Source of the DNA: Pachysolen tannophilus NRRL Y-2460
Lineage: Eukaryota; Ascomycota; Pichiomycetes; Alaninales; Pachysolenaceae
Reading direction: 5' to 3'
Assembly (NCBI GenBank): GCA_001661245.1
Contig: KV454017.1
Location: forward strand, 363,061 to 427,060
DNA: 64,000 nucleotides
The position numbers and the translations under genes were made by a program. Positions 23,301 to 32,171 of the stretch are shown in pieces. Each line of letters starts with the position of its first letter. Positions within the stretch are counted from its first letter, which is position 1. Below the pieces are notes generated by a model. The model made no database searches, had not been told where the DNA came from, and worked only from the letters and a program-made list of their open reading frames with translations.

Positions 23301-26300
23301 AATTCGGCATTTACATTCTTAATCTCTTTAATTTTTGCCAAGCAACAATCTGTGGAGTTTTTGACAGCGTTCCTAGAAGGTAGACCATCTTTGGAGTTAT
23401 TCATTAAGTTTTCAGGAATATACGATAAGACAATCATATCAGATTCACCAATCTTGCGATCGTAAATAACATCTTTTTTGATAGAGGCATAAACCTCAAA
23501 GAAATAGTCTGTAGTGGTTCTTGTACCGATTATAACTTTGAAAGGAGTTTCCTGTCCAATTTCCTTTGATTGCTGGATAGATTGCCAACATTCTAATAGT
23601 AATAAAGGTTCAAAAGTATTTTGATAATCCTGTACGCTTTCAAAAGTGTCTTTGATTTTCTTATAGACATCTTCAGCACTATTGATTCCCGGTTCAAAAT
23701 CTTCTGGAAAAGAATCAATTCTAGAATACGACCAACTTAATATTTTATTATACAAAGGATTCATATCAACGTTTAATCTCATTCTCATATTAAATTCATC
23801 CTTCTCTTTTTGTGACATTTCATTTTTAGAAGATGATTTCTTTAAAGCAGATTGCCTTGGAGCAATGAGGCCCTTTGCATGATCTGCTTTAGTTTTTAAC
23901 TTGAACTTTGATCTATCTTTTATACGATCATTCGAATCAGGTAAATTGAACAAATTGTTAACATCGTTATCGGAATCGAATTCAGAATCTGATGATGAAT
24001 CTGACAGTGGAGTCGCTGAACGACCTGCTAAATGGCGTTTCCTGTTGAAACCAGAAGGTCTTGGTGGAGCAGGCGGTGCAGTGGAAGAAGGTAAAGGTTT
24101 TAAAGCTTCTTTACGTTTATTCAGCAAACTTTGTTTAGCTGCTAGCAACATTGAGTTTTTTTGAATTTGTTTCTGAGCTACAGAAGGTGGGACAGAGGGG
24201 GGAGCTGATGACTGTATTAAATACTTTGATAGATCACTCTGCTTAACTTTTCTGGCAGATACATTATTGAACTGCTCATTATCAGAGATTTCAATGACTT
24301 CTGGAGATGATGTTTTCAAGTTATCTAGTGACCTTGTTTTTTTGTTTTTTTCATCCTCCTCTTCTTCCTGCTTTTGTAATTGAATACGCTTTAAACTAGT
24401 AGAGTTCCTATATTCTTCTGCTTCTTGAATAATACTATCAACCAAGTCTTCATCAAATGATCTAGCTCTATCAAGTATTTCCGATCTTTGTTTTTGAGTT
24501 AACTTATTATTAAACTTCTTCGCTTTTGCACCATTCTTCGCCAATAAAACAATGATTTCTCTATCAAAAGGTAAATGTAAATCATTAGCTAAATCTAAAG
24601 TTTTAAAGATTAAAGTGACGCAAGAACTTAACAAGGAATCATCACCCAATCTTAACCAAACCAACATATTTGGGAACGTTTTCATAACCGCATCAAACAA
24701 TGTAGAGTTGGAAAAATCATTGTTATTTGCTTCATGGTTATCACTACTGACTACAGTTTCCAATTGTTTAAAGCAGTCAATCAACAAGTGTGAAAGATCT
24801 AAAACATCTCGTGTAAAATCAACTAAAATTGCTTGTGGATACTGCGTTGCCCAATGCAAAGTCTCTCTATAAATGACGTCTAAGAAATGCCAACAATCAT
24901 TCCAAAATAATTTCAAAGTAGATTTCAATCCTGATTCATTAAATATTTCATTAGAATCCACAAATAAACCATTTAAAGGATCATTTAAAGACTGAATGAT
25001 ATCCATTAATACTCTCACAGTTCTTGGGCATGGCTCATAAAATTGTAAAAAACTTAAAGTTTTCAAGTTTTCAGAAATTGAAGATAAACATGACAATGCA
25101 TTCAATTTTAATATTGATCTTGTACCTTCTAATCTACCCTCTACGTCGAAAGTATCATACAATATGTTTACAGCACTTTGATAAACTTGTGAATTATGTG
25201 ATAAAGTACATGACCAAAAACCTTCAGATGCTTCAGGGTTAGCTAATATTTTCTTCAACAGATATGGATCGAAATCATTCAATTTAAACAAAAGAACTGA
25301 AAGATTTTGATATAATACTTTTATTGAGTTATTGTAAAATTTAATTGATTCTGAGTTATCAATCGCTGCATCCAGCTTGTTAGGCAATTTTTTAATATCA
25401 ATCTCAACAATACCGCATATTGATTTAAATACCGATAATATTTCAATTGCAAAAGGTACATCGTTTCTAACCAATTTTGAACAAACATAATCCCAAAACT
25501 CTGAATTAAAATTAAGCATAGTATTAGATGAAATTTTTTTGAAGTTTTGTCTTAGCAAATAAGAGTTTTGCGAGTATAACAAAACATCATATTTTAAAGA
25601 ATTTTTTATTATTAATATTGCTTTTGCTCTTAATGGATTTTTGATTTGATCAACAGTAACTTCTTTTTCATTTGGATTAAAATTTTTACCTCCTACTGCA
25701 ATATCGACAAGTAATACATGTTTCTTTAATATAGTATTTCTAATATCTGTTTTCAACAATAAATCTAATGATAGTTGCGGTTCATACAATTTTTTAGTTA
25801 TATTAGAACATTGAATCATTATGCTAAGAGCATGATTTAAAATAAACCCAACTTGAGGATCATTTATATGATTTAATAGATATATTGAAATTTTTACACC
25901 TGCTTGTTGTTGTTGAGAAGAAGAAACTAATTCCAAAGATTGATATAGACTTTGAAACCACACTAACATATCAGAAATATTATAAATTGAGTTATCATTG
26001 GATGTTGGAGCTTTTGATAAATATTTGGCAAAATTTGGGTTCTCTAATATGGGATCTAAAAAATTGGTAAAGATGAAAGGGCTCACATAAGACCAAAATT
26101 TTTTTTGCAATTTCAACAAAAATATATGGAAAATTTGTAATAAAATTGGTAATGGAGTATCTAAAAATGACATTATTTGATTTGATAAAACTTTATATAG
26201 CGGTACGACTTGAAAATCAACAACTTTTTGTATAGAATCTAAATCTATTGGTTTTAAAAATTTGAACTCGATGATTTCTTTTGGTGATTTGAGTAAGATT

Positions 26301-27052
26301 GGTTTCAAATTTAACCAGAATTTTATACAATTATCATCATTATAAAAAATAGGATTTTGAATATTCCAAAGATGTATTGAATATTCTTCAACCATTGCCT
26401 CATTAAAATCTTTAAATTCTTGAAAAAAATCACTATTCAATAATTCTAATGCCCAATTCCTTTCAATGGTATTTCCTTCAAAAAGTAAGTATATTAAACC
26501 TGGAATATCTTGAGTATCAACTGGATCTATAACAATTGATTTTTGTTTCAACATCTCCAGAAACCTTTGTGTAAAAAATTGTTTCAATCTAGGATTAACT
26601 CTAAGCATCCCCGGCCCTTGAAGACATTCATATACAGAATTATCAGATAAAGATTGTTGTTTCAGAGTTGAATTTAAGATCCTTTCAGCTTCCCATTGGA
26701 AAATTATATCGTTAAAATTTTTAACACTATTATACGGTATTCCTCTCTTCACTGTAAAATCCTGTCTTAATTTGGCTCTACCACAATGGAACTTTCGTAT
26801 ACATTTCCGACAATTATCAAGACAATTTGAGATCTTAGATTTATACCAAGTTAAAACTTCAGTATCAGCAAATGAAAATAATACTAATCCATGAATAGCA
26901 ATAGGTGAAATCGTCTCATCACAAAACAAATGTCTTGTAGCATCTAACTGAGAAAGATATTTGAAAATATCTTGTAACACTTTTTCCTGAAGAGCATCAT
27001 TAGAAGGTTCTTCATGGGATTTTTGTATCAATTCTAGCAATGGAGATGACAT
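20324..27052 (-). CDS. SEN1: Sen1/senataxin superfamily 1B RNA-DNA helicase
   Basis: Nuclear 5'-3' helicase of the Nrd1-Nab3-Sen1 termination complex, which also resolves R-loops. The product is 2242 residues (yeast 2231). A long alpha-helical N-terminal domain precedes an acidic, basic-patched linker. The helicase core begins near residue 1300 with the Walker A GPPGTGKT around 1350. Motif II is DEAAQ, III is GDPNQLPPT, and VI contains NVGLTRAR. The tail from about 1900 is disordered and carries four S-G-x-[LI]-P-P elements. Its CTG codons cluster in this disordered tail rather than in the core. It is divergent from coronin across a 1-kb promoter. Confidence 0.96.
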   Translation of the reverse strand: MSSPLLELIQKSHEEPSNDALQEKVLQDIFKYLSQLDATRHLFCDETISPIAIHGLVLFSFADTEVLTWYKSKISNCLDNCRKCIRKFHCGRAKLRQDFTVKRGIPYNSVKNFNDIIFQWEAERILNSTLKQQSLSDNSVYECLQGPGMLRVNPRLKQFFTQRFLEMLKQKSIVIDPVDTQDIPGLIYLLFEGNTIERNWALELLNSDFFQEFKDFNEAMVEEYSIHLWNIQNPIFYNDDNCIKFWLNLKPILLKSPKEIIEFKFLKPIDLDSIQKVVDFQVVPLYKVLSNQIMSFLDTPLPILLQIFHIFLLKLQKKFWSYVSPFIFTNFLDPILENPNFAKYLSKAPTSNDNSIYNISDMLVWFQSLYQSLELVSSSQQQQAGVKISIYLLNHINDPQVGFILNHALSIMIQCSNITKKLYEPQLSLDLLLKTDIRNTILKKHVLLVDIAVGGKNFNPNEKEVTVDQIKNPLRAKAILIIKNSLKYDVLLYSQNSYLLRQNFKKISSNTMLNFNSEFWDYVCSKLVRNDVPFAIEILSVFKSICGIVEIDIKKLPNKLDAAIDNSESIKFYNNSIKVLYQNLSVLLFKLNDFDPYLLKKILANPEASEGFWSCTLSHNSQVYQSAVNILYDTFDVEGRLEGTRSILKLNALSCLSSISENLKTLSFLQFYEPCPRTVRVLMDIIQSLNDPLNGLFVDSNEIFNESGLKSTLKLFWNDCWHFLDVIYRETLHWATQYPQAILVDFTRDVLDLSHLLIDCFKQLETVVSSDNHEANNNDFSNSTLFDAVMKTFPNMLVWLRLGDDSLLSSCVTLIFKTLDLANDLHLPFDREIIVLLAKNGAKAKKFNNKLTQKQRSEILDRARSFDEDLVDSIIQEAEEYRNSTSLKRIQLQKQEEEEDEKNKKTRSLDNLKTSSPEVIEISDNEQFNNVSARKVKQSDLSKYLIQSSAPPSVPPSVAQKQIQKNSMLLAAKQSLLNKRKEALKPLPSSTAPPAPPRPSGFNRKRHLAGRSATPLSDSSSDSEFDSDNDVNNLFNLPDSNDRIKDRSKFKLKTKADHAKGLIAPRQSALKKSSSKNEMSQKEKDEFNMRMRLNVDMNPLYNKILSWSYSRIDSFPEDFEPGINSAEDVYKKIKDTFESVQDYQNTFEPLLLLECWQSIQQSKEIGQETPFKVIIGTRTTTDYFFEVYASIKKDVIYDRKIGESDMIVLSYIPENLMNNSKDGLPSRNAVKNSTDCCLAKIKEIKNVNAEFSDVTLRVSIKNNRLTSFLTPRTELIGMKVIQMITLEREFSSLVGLQYYDLSNEIVKAIPNVPKELNLSETEKMKQIYGVNDSQAAAIAGAADSQGFSLIQGPPGTGKTKTILGVVGHILSSTKPSSAQRINIPRTRPGVTENNKPEQAVQKILVCAPSNAAVDELVLRLRLGVKDSTGLDFNPKVVRLGRSDAINSAVRDLTLEELVESELQAGESNSTLSADPKIRQEHTECIQERNRIREELRNNPDIPSERIEELNQKLKRCVQRKNELGKQLDEQREKVSISHRNREILRRTIQARILSEAQIICSTLSGSAHDFLASLAIKFDSVIVDEAAQCIELSAIIPLRYGSKKCIMVGDPNQLPPTVLSQAAASYKYEQSLFVRMQKNYPKSVYLLNTQYRMHPDISKFPSFEFYDSKLIDGPNMAEVNLRPWHVQNYLKPYEFFDIVTGRQEQSSLTRSLFNITEAKIALELVSQLFESYSNDNWTGRIGIISPYKEQVRTIKDCFTRKYGKTILREIDFNTVDGFQGQEKEIIIMSCVRASNDQNGVGFLSDVRRMNVGLTRARTSLWILGNSNSLIQNKIWRSLINDANDRGLLVQASPGFTKRSPISKYEDRISPSIEKTIGIDRSLLKPLTSSESPYSINARDLQLNKSENSSKALSKNVLQKEDMSKKKLKNRVTVPFNKKRRVISSDTIKEIKLHPSHSDKKSGDSSRLEHSSGQLPPKLLGPENAPLKSVVGQQNIQPDSIKIGRDEGHSITFSSSASITSNKEDSNQAPNILYGNNNRVSNSSTSLSISGSIPPRPLNQLHQLNVSKLKSGTLPPPIHSALHNVSSSILRTNERTSTGNKLLNEGSYNGNQNISGRTHNESMKHNHSTNNFPMIYTGNYSNVVPISNQQNAEFHANSLNPYSDSFSSETINNSVNKKYFPKNNIGKLYDYDKYKNNIHSSGNSSDATRKVSGTLPPRGSDVQDSGQHRSQNKHKNLSHPRRR

Positions 27053-28056
27053 AACAAAAGCAATACGTATGTATATATAAATATATATATATAAATATAT
27101 ACTATTGATTCGTCAAGAGCATCAACAATACGCCCTATTTATTTCTCTCTTGATCACTCTTTAAGCCAAACACAACACAATCTGGAACTCCAGATTAACC
27201 ACATATATATATATATATAGCAATAGCTAAACCTCTAAGGATTTATATAGATGGCGATGGCAATCGAAACAATCTTGTTTAATATTATATATGTAATATA
27301 ACTAACTAACTTAAAAAAGAACAAGAAAAAAATAAAGAGAAAAAAATTTTTGGTGAGATCAAAACTCTTTTTTAAAGGGCGCTAAAAACAACAAAGAAAC
27401 ACAATAATACAAAAAAGTATCGGCGCTTATGATCACAATCACTTAGAGTCTCGAGAAGTGATGGAAAGGATCAGCGCTTAAGAAGAAGTTATAGATTAAT
27501 CCATTTCTCTACGATAAAAGTGGTTTCTTATGCTACCGCTTTTTGTGAATCGATGCATTCTCAAGTCACAACACACTTTTGTAGAAAATACGCGTTAGAT
27601 TTTTTAAGTGATTTTTAATACTCATCAGATTAAAACATCTCAAACCATCATCTGGAAGATATAACATATTACGACGAATCCTAGAAATTACTCTTACTCT
27701 ACTTTAAAGCAAAGGCACCTTCTTTATGGCCTTGCTGCTCTTTGCTGGCTCTTTTCTCGTTCCATTTTCATCTTGTTGTTGTCCTTGTTCTCGTCTGCTG
27801 TGTGACTTTGTTAAAGGCTTATGTTTTGGCGTACTTTCTTCAACACGACTTTTCTCAATTAAGGAATTTCAATTTTAGACGAATAAATGATAAGAAATTA
27901 TATTTGTATGAAAAGAATTGTAAGGTATTAATTATCAATTTTTAAATACAAGCATTTCAGTATAATTGTAGTCATTAACCCTTTGAGTCATTGAGTCATT
28001 GAGTCAAGGTATTTTGGTATTTTTGGTTTTTTTTGATTTTTTTTTTTTAATTAGTT
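27053..28056. promoter_or_regulatory. SEN1-CRN1 divergent promoter
   Basis: A 1-kb spacer with no supported gene. It contains (TA)n runs near 27070-27100 and 27205-27220, and GCGCTAA at 27379-27385. GCGCTTA occurs at 27423-27429 and 27474-27480, flanking a 7-bp dyad (ATCACTT at 27438-27444, AAGTGAT at 27456-27462). Three tandem TGAGTCA sites lie at 27984-28006, just before the coronin start. A short frame at 27742-27945 has no family features and is not called. Confidence 0.6.
27984..28006 (+). promoter_or_regulatory. Three tandem TGAGTCA (Gcn4/AP-1 type) sites
   Basis: TGAGTCA occurs at 27984-27990, 27992-27998 and 28000-28006 with an exact 8-bp period. TGASTCA is the known site of Gcn4 and AP-1 bZIP factors. 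The array ends 51 bp before the coronin ATG, so it is either promoter-proximal or inside the 5' leader. Binding is inferred from the motif alone. Confidence 0.6.
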
Positions 28057-30033
28057 ATGAGGTGAGTTTTAATCAATTGGTTTGTTATTTTTTTTTTTTT
28101 TTAATCTAAAAATTTGGTGTACTAATTGAGTTGTTTATTTAGTGGGAAATTTGTTCGTGCTTCAAAGTATAGACATGTCTTTTGTCAAAAGGCTAAGAAG
28201 GAATTGTCGTATGAGAATTTGAAAATCACCACCAATGCCCATGATGGTAATTTGATCAAGGTTAATGCAAAGTATATATCTGCATGTTGGCAGTCTGGTG
28301 GTGGTGGAGCTTTTGCTATTATACCATTACATGAAGTTGGTAAAGCACCGGATTTGGTTCCATTATTTAGATCTTCTGCCACTGTGTTAGATACTGATTT
28401 GAGTCCATTTGATGATGAGGTTGTTGTTTCCGCGGGTGATGATGGTAAAATTTCAGTTTGGAGGATTCCAACGGATTTTTCATTTCATAATTATGTTGAT
28501 GAAAATAATGAAATTAAAGATATTAAACAACCTTTGAAAACTTTACAAGGTCATAAGAGGAAAGTTGGTGCTTTAAAATTTAATCCAGTTGTTGAAAATA
28601 TCTTGGCATCTTCATCTTTAGATTATTCAGTTAAAATTTGGAATATTGAAACAGGTGAAGAATTAATTACTTTACAACAAAAAGATGCAATTCAATCTTT
28701 TGATTGGAATTATAATGGTTCCAAGATTGCTACCACTTCTCGTGATAAGAAGATTAGAATCTGGAATGTTAAAACAGGTGAATTGATTAGTGAAGGTCCT
28801 GGACATGCAGGTGCAAGAGCTTCAAGAGTTGTTTGGTTAGGAAATACTGATAGAATTGCTACTACAGGTTTTGGTAAATTATCGGATCGTCAGATTGGTG
28901 TTTGGGATATAAACAAAATTGATGCAGGCCCAATTGGTGGGTTTTATACTGTTGATCTTTCTTCGGGTATATTAATGCCAATGTACGATAGTTCTACCAA
29001 AATCCTTTATTTGGCAGGTAAAGGTGATGGTAATATTCGTTATTATGAATTTGAAAATGATGAACTTTTCACCTTGTCAGAATATCAATCGGTAGAACCA
29101 CAAAGAGGTTTTGCAATTCTGCCTAAATATTGTGTTTCATTAAAGGATAATGAACTTTTGAAATCTTACAAGACAGTAAATGATTCGGTCATTGAACCAT
29201 TATCCTTTATTTGTCCAAGAAGAGGTGAATTTTTCCAAGAAGATATTTATCCAGATTGTCCTAGTAAGAAACCAGCTCTTACCGCAGAAGAATGGTGGAA
29301 TAAAAATGCAACTTGTGATGGTCCAGTATTGGTTCGTCTTAAAGATTTATATGAAGGCAGTGATGAACCAACTTTTAAGGCATCGGAAAAGATTACGGAA
29401 AAGACTACGACTCCAGCATCAGTACCAGCATCAGTACCAGCAAAAGCTGATCAGCCAATTGAAAAGAAAGATACTCAAGTTGCTACAGATATAGAGCGTT
29501 TGAAACCTAAACAAAACGTTGATGAACTATTGAAAGCTTCTGATAAAGTCACAAGTTTATTGGATAAAGTTAATAACGAAACTGAGGATACACCTTCTAA
29601 GAACCGTAAAGACGTTGAAGAAGATGAATGGAATGATCAAGCGGATGACCAACTATACAAAACCTCAAAGTCTATTGTCAAAGATGATGTAAACCATGAA
29701 AGCGTAAAAGAGCCTGTCCAGGAGAAACCAAAAGTTGAAACCCCTGTGGAAACTAAGTCTGAAGAAAAGGTGAAAGCTGAACCAAAAGTTGAACCAAAAG
29801 TTGAAAAAGAAATAGAAATTACAAAACCAACAACTTCGGTAGAACCTACTGCAGCCCCTCAAGTTTCAAAAGTTGCAGGTGCTGCTTCTGGTTTAAAACA
29901 AAATGTTGAAAAATTATCACAAACTGTTGACAGGTTGCATGCCATACTCGAAAGATTAATTGAACATAATTTAGAGAAAGATGATAGAATTAAATCTTTA
30001 GAAACCAAAATTGATAAACTATTGGAAAAATGA
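28057..30033 (+). CDS. CRN1: Coronin, two exons
   Basis: Actin-binding protein that bundles filaments and regulates Arp2/3 at cortical patches. The first exon is five nucleotides (28057-28061, ATGAG), and the second is 28143-30033. The intron 28062-28142 has a GTGAGT donor and TACTAAT at 28120-28126. Splicing gives M-S-G-K-F-V-R-A-S-K-Y-R, the conserved coronin start, and 631 residues (yeast 651). The WD40 propeller covers about 1-400 (LASSSLDYSVKIWN, KLSDRQIGVWD, GKGDGNIRYYEF, EEFFQEDIYP-like RGEFFQEDIYPDCPS). An acidic Glu/Lys/Val-rich linker follows, then a C-terminal coiled coil (LSQTVDRLHAILERLIEHNL). Codon 29119-29121 is CTG where S. cerevisiae has Ala. Confidence 0.96.
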
Positions 30034-30548
30034 AAAATGAATCAAAATTTTAAACGGACAGCTAAAATCAGTCAATCAATCGACCAGTTAGCCAAATTGT
30101 GTTTTATTATAATCAGTACTATTTTTTGTTTTTTTTTTTTTCTTTCTTTTTTCTTTCTTTCTTTTGTTAATTATTTGTCTTATTGATATATCTTTTACAT
30201 ATATGTCGAACGTTAGTATACTACAGCTATAAAGATTTCAAAATATAAACTCCAAATTTTGTATTTACATAAAAACTAATGTTCAATCATAAGTTAAAGA
30301 TCTATTGTGCTTCCTTTTGTAGTGGTAAGCCGTTGACCGCAAAGAGATGATTTTTTTGAGGTTTCAAATTTTTCACTTTTTTTTAATTATAGTTAAAGAT
30401 CAAAGACATTTTATTTTATTCTTTTTATCTTACTAAACAAGGAGAGATTAGATTAAGATAATCTTGTTTCTATTTAAAATCTGGATATAGATCAAGAATA
30501 GATCAAATAAAGGGGAATAATAAGTGTATATATTATGTACTGGTGTAA
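30034..30548. other. CRN1 3' region and carrier-gene promoter
   Basis: A 515-bp spacer between two plus-strand genes, containing a pyrimidine-rich run near 30120-30170. No gene, RNA or conserved motif could be supported. Confidence 0.45.
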
Positions 30549-31589
30549 ATGAGTTTAACATATACCAATAGAGAAAGCTCACCAGTAACACCTGCTATCA
30601 CGGGTGACATTCAATATAACAATGTTTTGTTCACTTTCCCTGATTCATTACAGCCATGGAAGCCAACGATTCTTTCATATTCCTCATCGGTTGCTTCGAC
30701 AATAATAGGTTATCCATTGGATAGTATGAAAACTAGAATGCAAACGCACAAGTTTCAAAGTGCTTTTGCATGCTTTAAACAGACTTTACATCATGAAGGT
30801 TTTAAAGGCTTTTATAGAGGAATGTCAGCTCCTTTAATAACTGCTTCATGTTCAAAATCTTTGGGAGTTTCGTTGTATACTTGGACAAAACCAGAGTTGG
30901 GTAATTTTTTAAGTTTTTTCTATAATCCAAAGGTAGATCATTCGGCAGAACCTTTCAAATTAGCACTTTTAAATTTCCCAGTTTCTATGGCCTCGGGATT
31001 TCTTGCTGGTTCTTTGGTTTCGTTCTTTGCCTGTCCTTTTGAATTTACCAAGTTGTTTGCTCAAATATCGGTATTAGTTGGCAATTCTAACAAACTAGGA
31101 AATAGACATGTTCCGCGGACTACATTTCAAGTATGCAAACAAATTTTTAAAACCGAAGGAGTAACTGGATTATACTCTGGTTTTAGATACCATTTATTAA
31201 GAGATTCGATCAACAATTCCTTATTTTTTGCAACATATGAAACGATCAAAATTTCGTTCAAACTGTTGACATCAACTGATGGTACATTTATGGGAACAAA
31301 CTTAAATGCCGGTCCTGCCACGGTTGCAATGGCAGGAGCTTTTAGTGGAATCTTGAGCTGGGCTACAGTATTTCCTATAGATACTATTAAATCTTTGACC
31401 CAAAAAGATATTGTATTGAATATTTTGAGAGTACAAGCTGGTCAAAAAAGATTACCTGTTACCCCAAGAACACTCACTTTCCCAACAAGAAGAATGTACA
31501 GAGGTCTTGGGCCATCATTAACTAGATCAATTTTAGTCACTATGACTTTTTTTTCTGTTTATGAATATTTGATGTCTCATATCGTCTAG
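30549..31589 (+). CDS. Mitochondrial carrier family (SLC25) protein, substrate unknown
   Basis: Six-helix inner-membrane metabolite carrier of 346 residues. Three repeats are visible through their signature motifs: PLDSMKTRMQ after helix 1, PFEFTKLFAQ after helix 3 and PIDTIKSLTQ after helix 5. Each is followed by a GF/GLYxG-type element (GFKGFYRGMSAPL, GVTGLYSGFRYHLLRDS, MYRGLGPSL). The N-terminus of about 35 residues is non-helical and polar. The sequence is not close enough to any carrier I can recall to name a substrate. The carnitine/amino-acid branch (SLC25A20/A45-like) is a possibility only. Confidence 0.88.
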   Translation: MSLTYTNRESSPVTPAITGDIQYNNVLFTFPDSLQPWKPTILSYSSSVASTIIGYPLDSMKTRMQTHKFQSAFACFKQTLHHEGFKGFYRGMSAPLITASCSKSLGVSLYTWTKPELGNFLSFFYNPKVDHSAEPFKLALLNFPVSMASGFLAGSLVSFFACPFEFTKLFAQISVLVGNSNKLGNRHVPRTTFQVCKQIFKTEGVTGLYSGFRYHLLRDSINNSLFFATYETIKISFKLLTSTDGTFMGTNLNAGPATVAMAGAFSGILSWATVFPIDTIKSLTQKDIVLNILRVQAGQKRLPVTPRTLTFPTRRMYRGLGPSLTRSILVTMTFFSVYEYLMSHIV

Positions 31590-32171
31590 TTTGGTTTACA
31601 TATTTATCTATGTATATAGACTGTAAGTTCAGAATACTTTTGCAAAAGATTCTTAACATATATTTATTTTATATAATTTATTGTCAAATGGAGTCTCATG
31701 GTTGAACATAGCAGACTCTCTTGATAGACTCTATTAATTATTTCTAGTTGTATATAATGATAATTAGTAATTCATGTAAATACAAGAAGTTTTAAAAATA
31801 TTCATTAGAGTGAATTAAGAAAACCCGAGTATTGCGTTCTTCAATTGCTTATCAAATAATTAAATTGTTCACTCTGCTAAAAATGATGTATTTTTAAGTA
31901 TTTTAAAGTATTATTGCTCAGTTGATATCTACATTTCGACTCTTCTATGATTACTAGGTTCAAACCAAAGCTTTTAGTAGAACAACATTAATCATCATAA
32001 GTAAACCACTAAAAAATAGATACGTTTTGAGTTTTTAATGAAATCGATAGGATTACTTAAGTAATCAAAACTATGAAATACTTAGTTTCTACTATACACT
32101 CAAACTGATTTCAATATAATTACATGAATTTACAAATATAAAGTGTCCATATAAAAACAAAATATAAATCT
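31590..32171. other. Convergent 3' spacer
   Basis: A 582-bp AT-rich spacer between the carrier gene (plus) and the large acidic gene (minus). I see no gene or structured element. Confidence 0.45.

Noticed and set aside
27742-27945. 67-codon frame in the SEN1-CRN1 spacer
   Set aside because: Hydrophobic low-complexity sequence, no homology I recognise, and it lies where the promoters should be.
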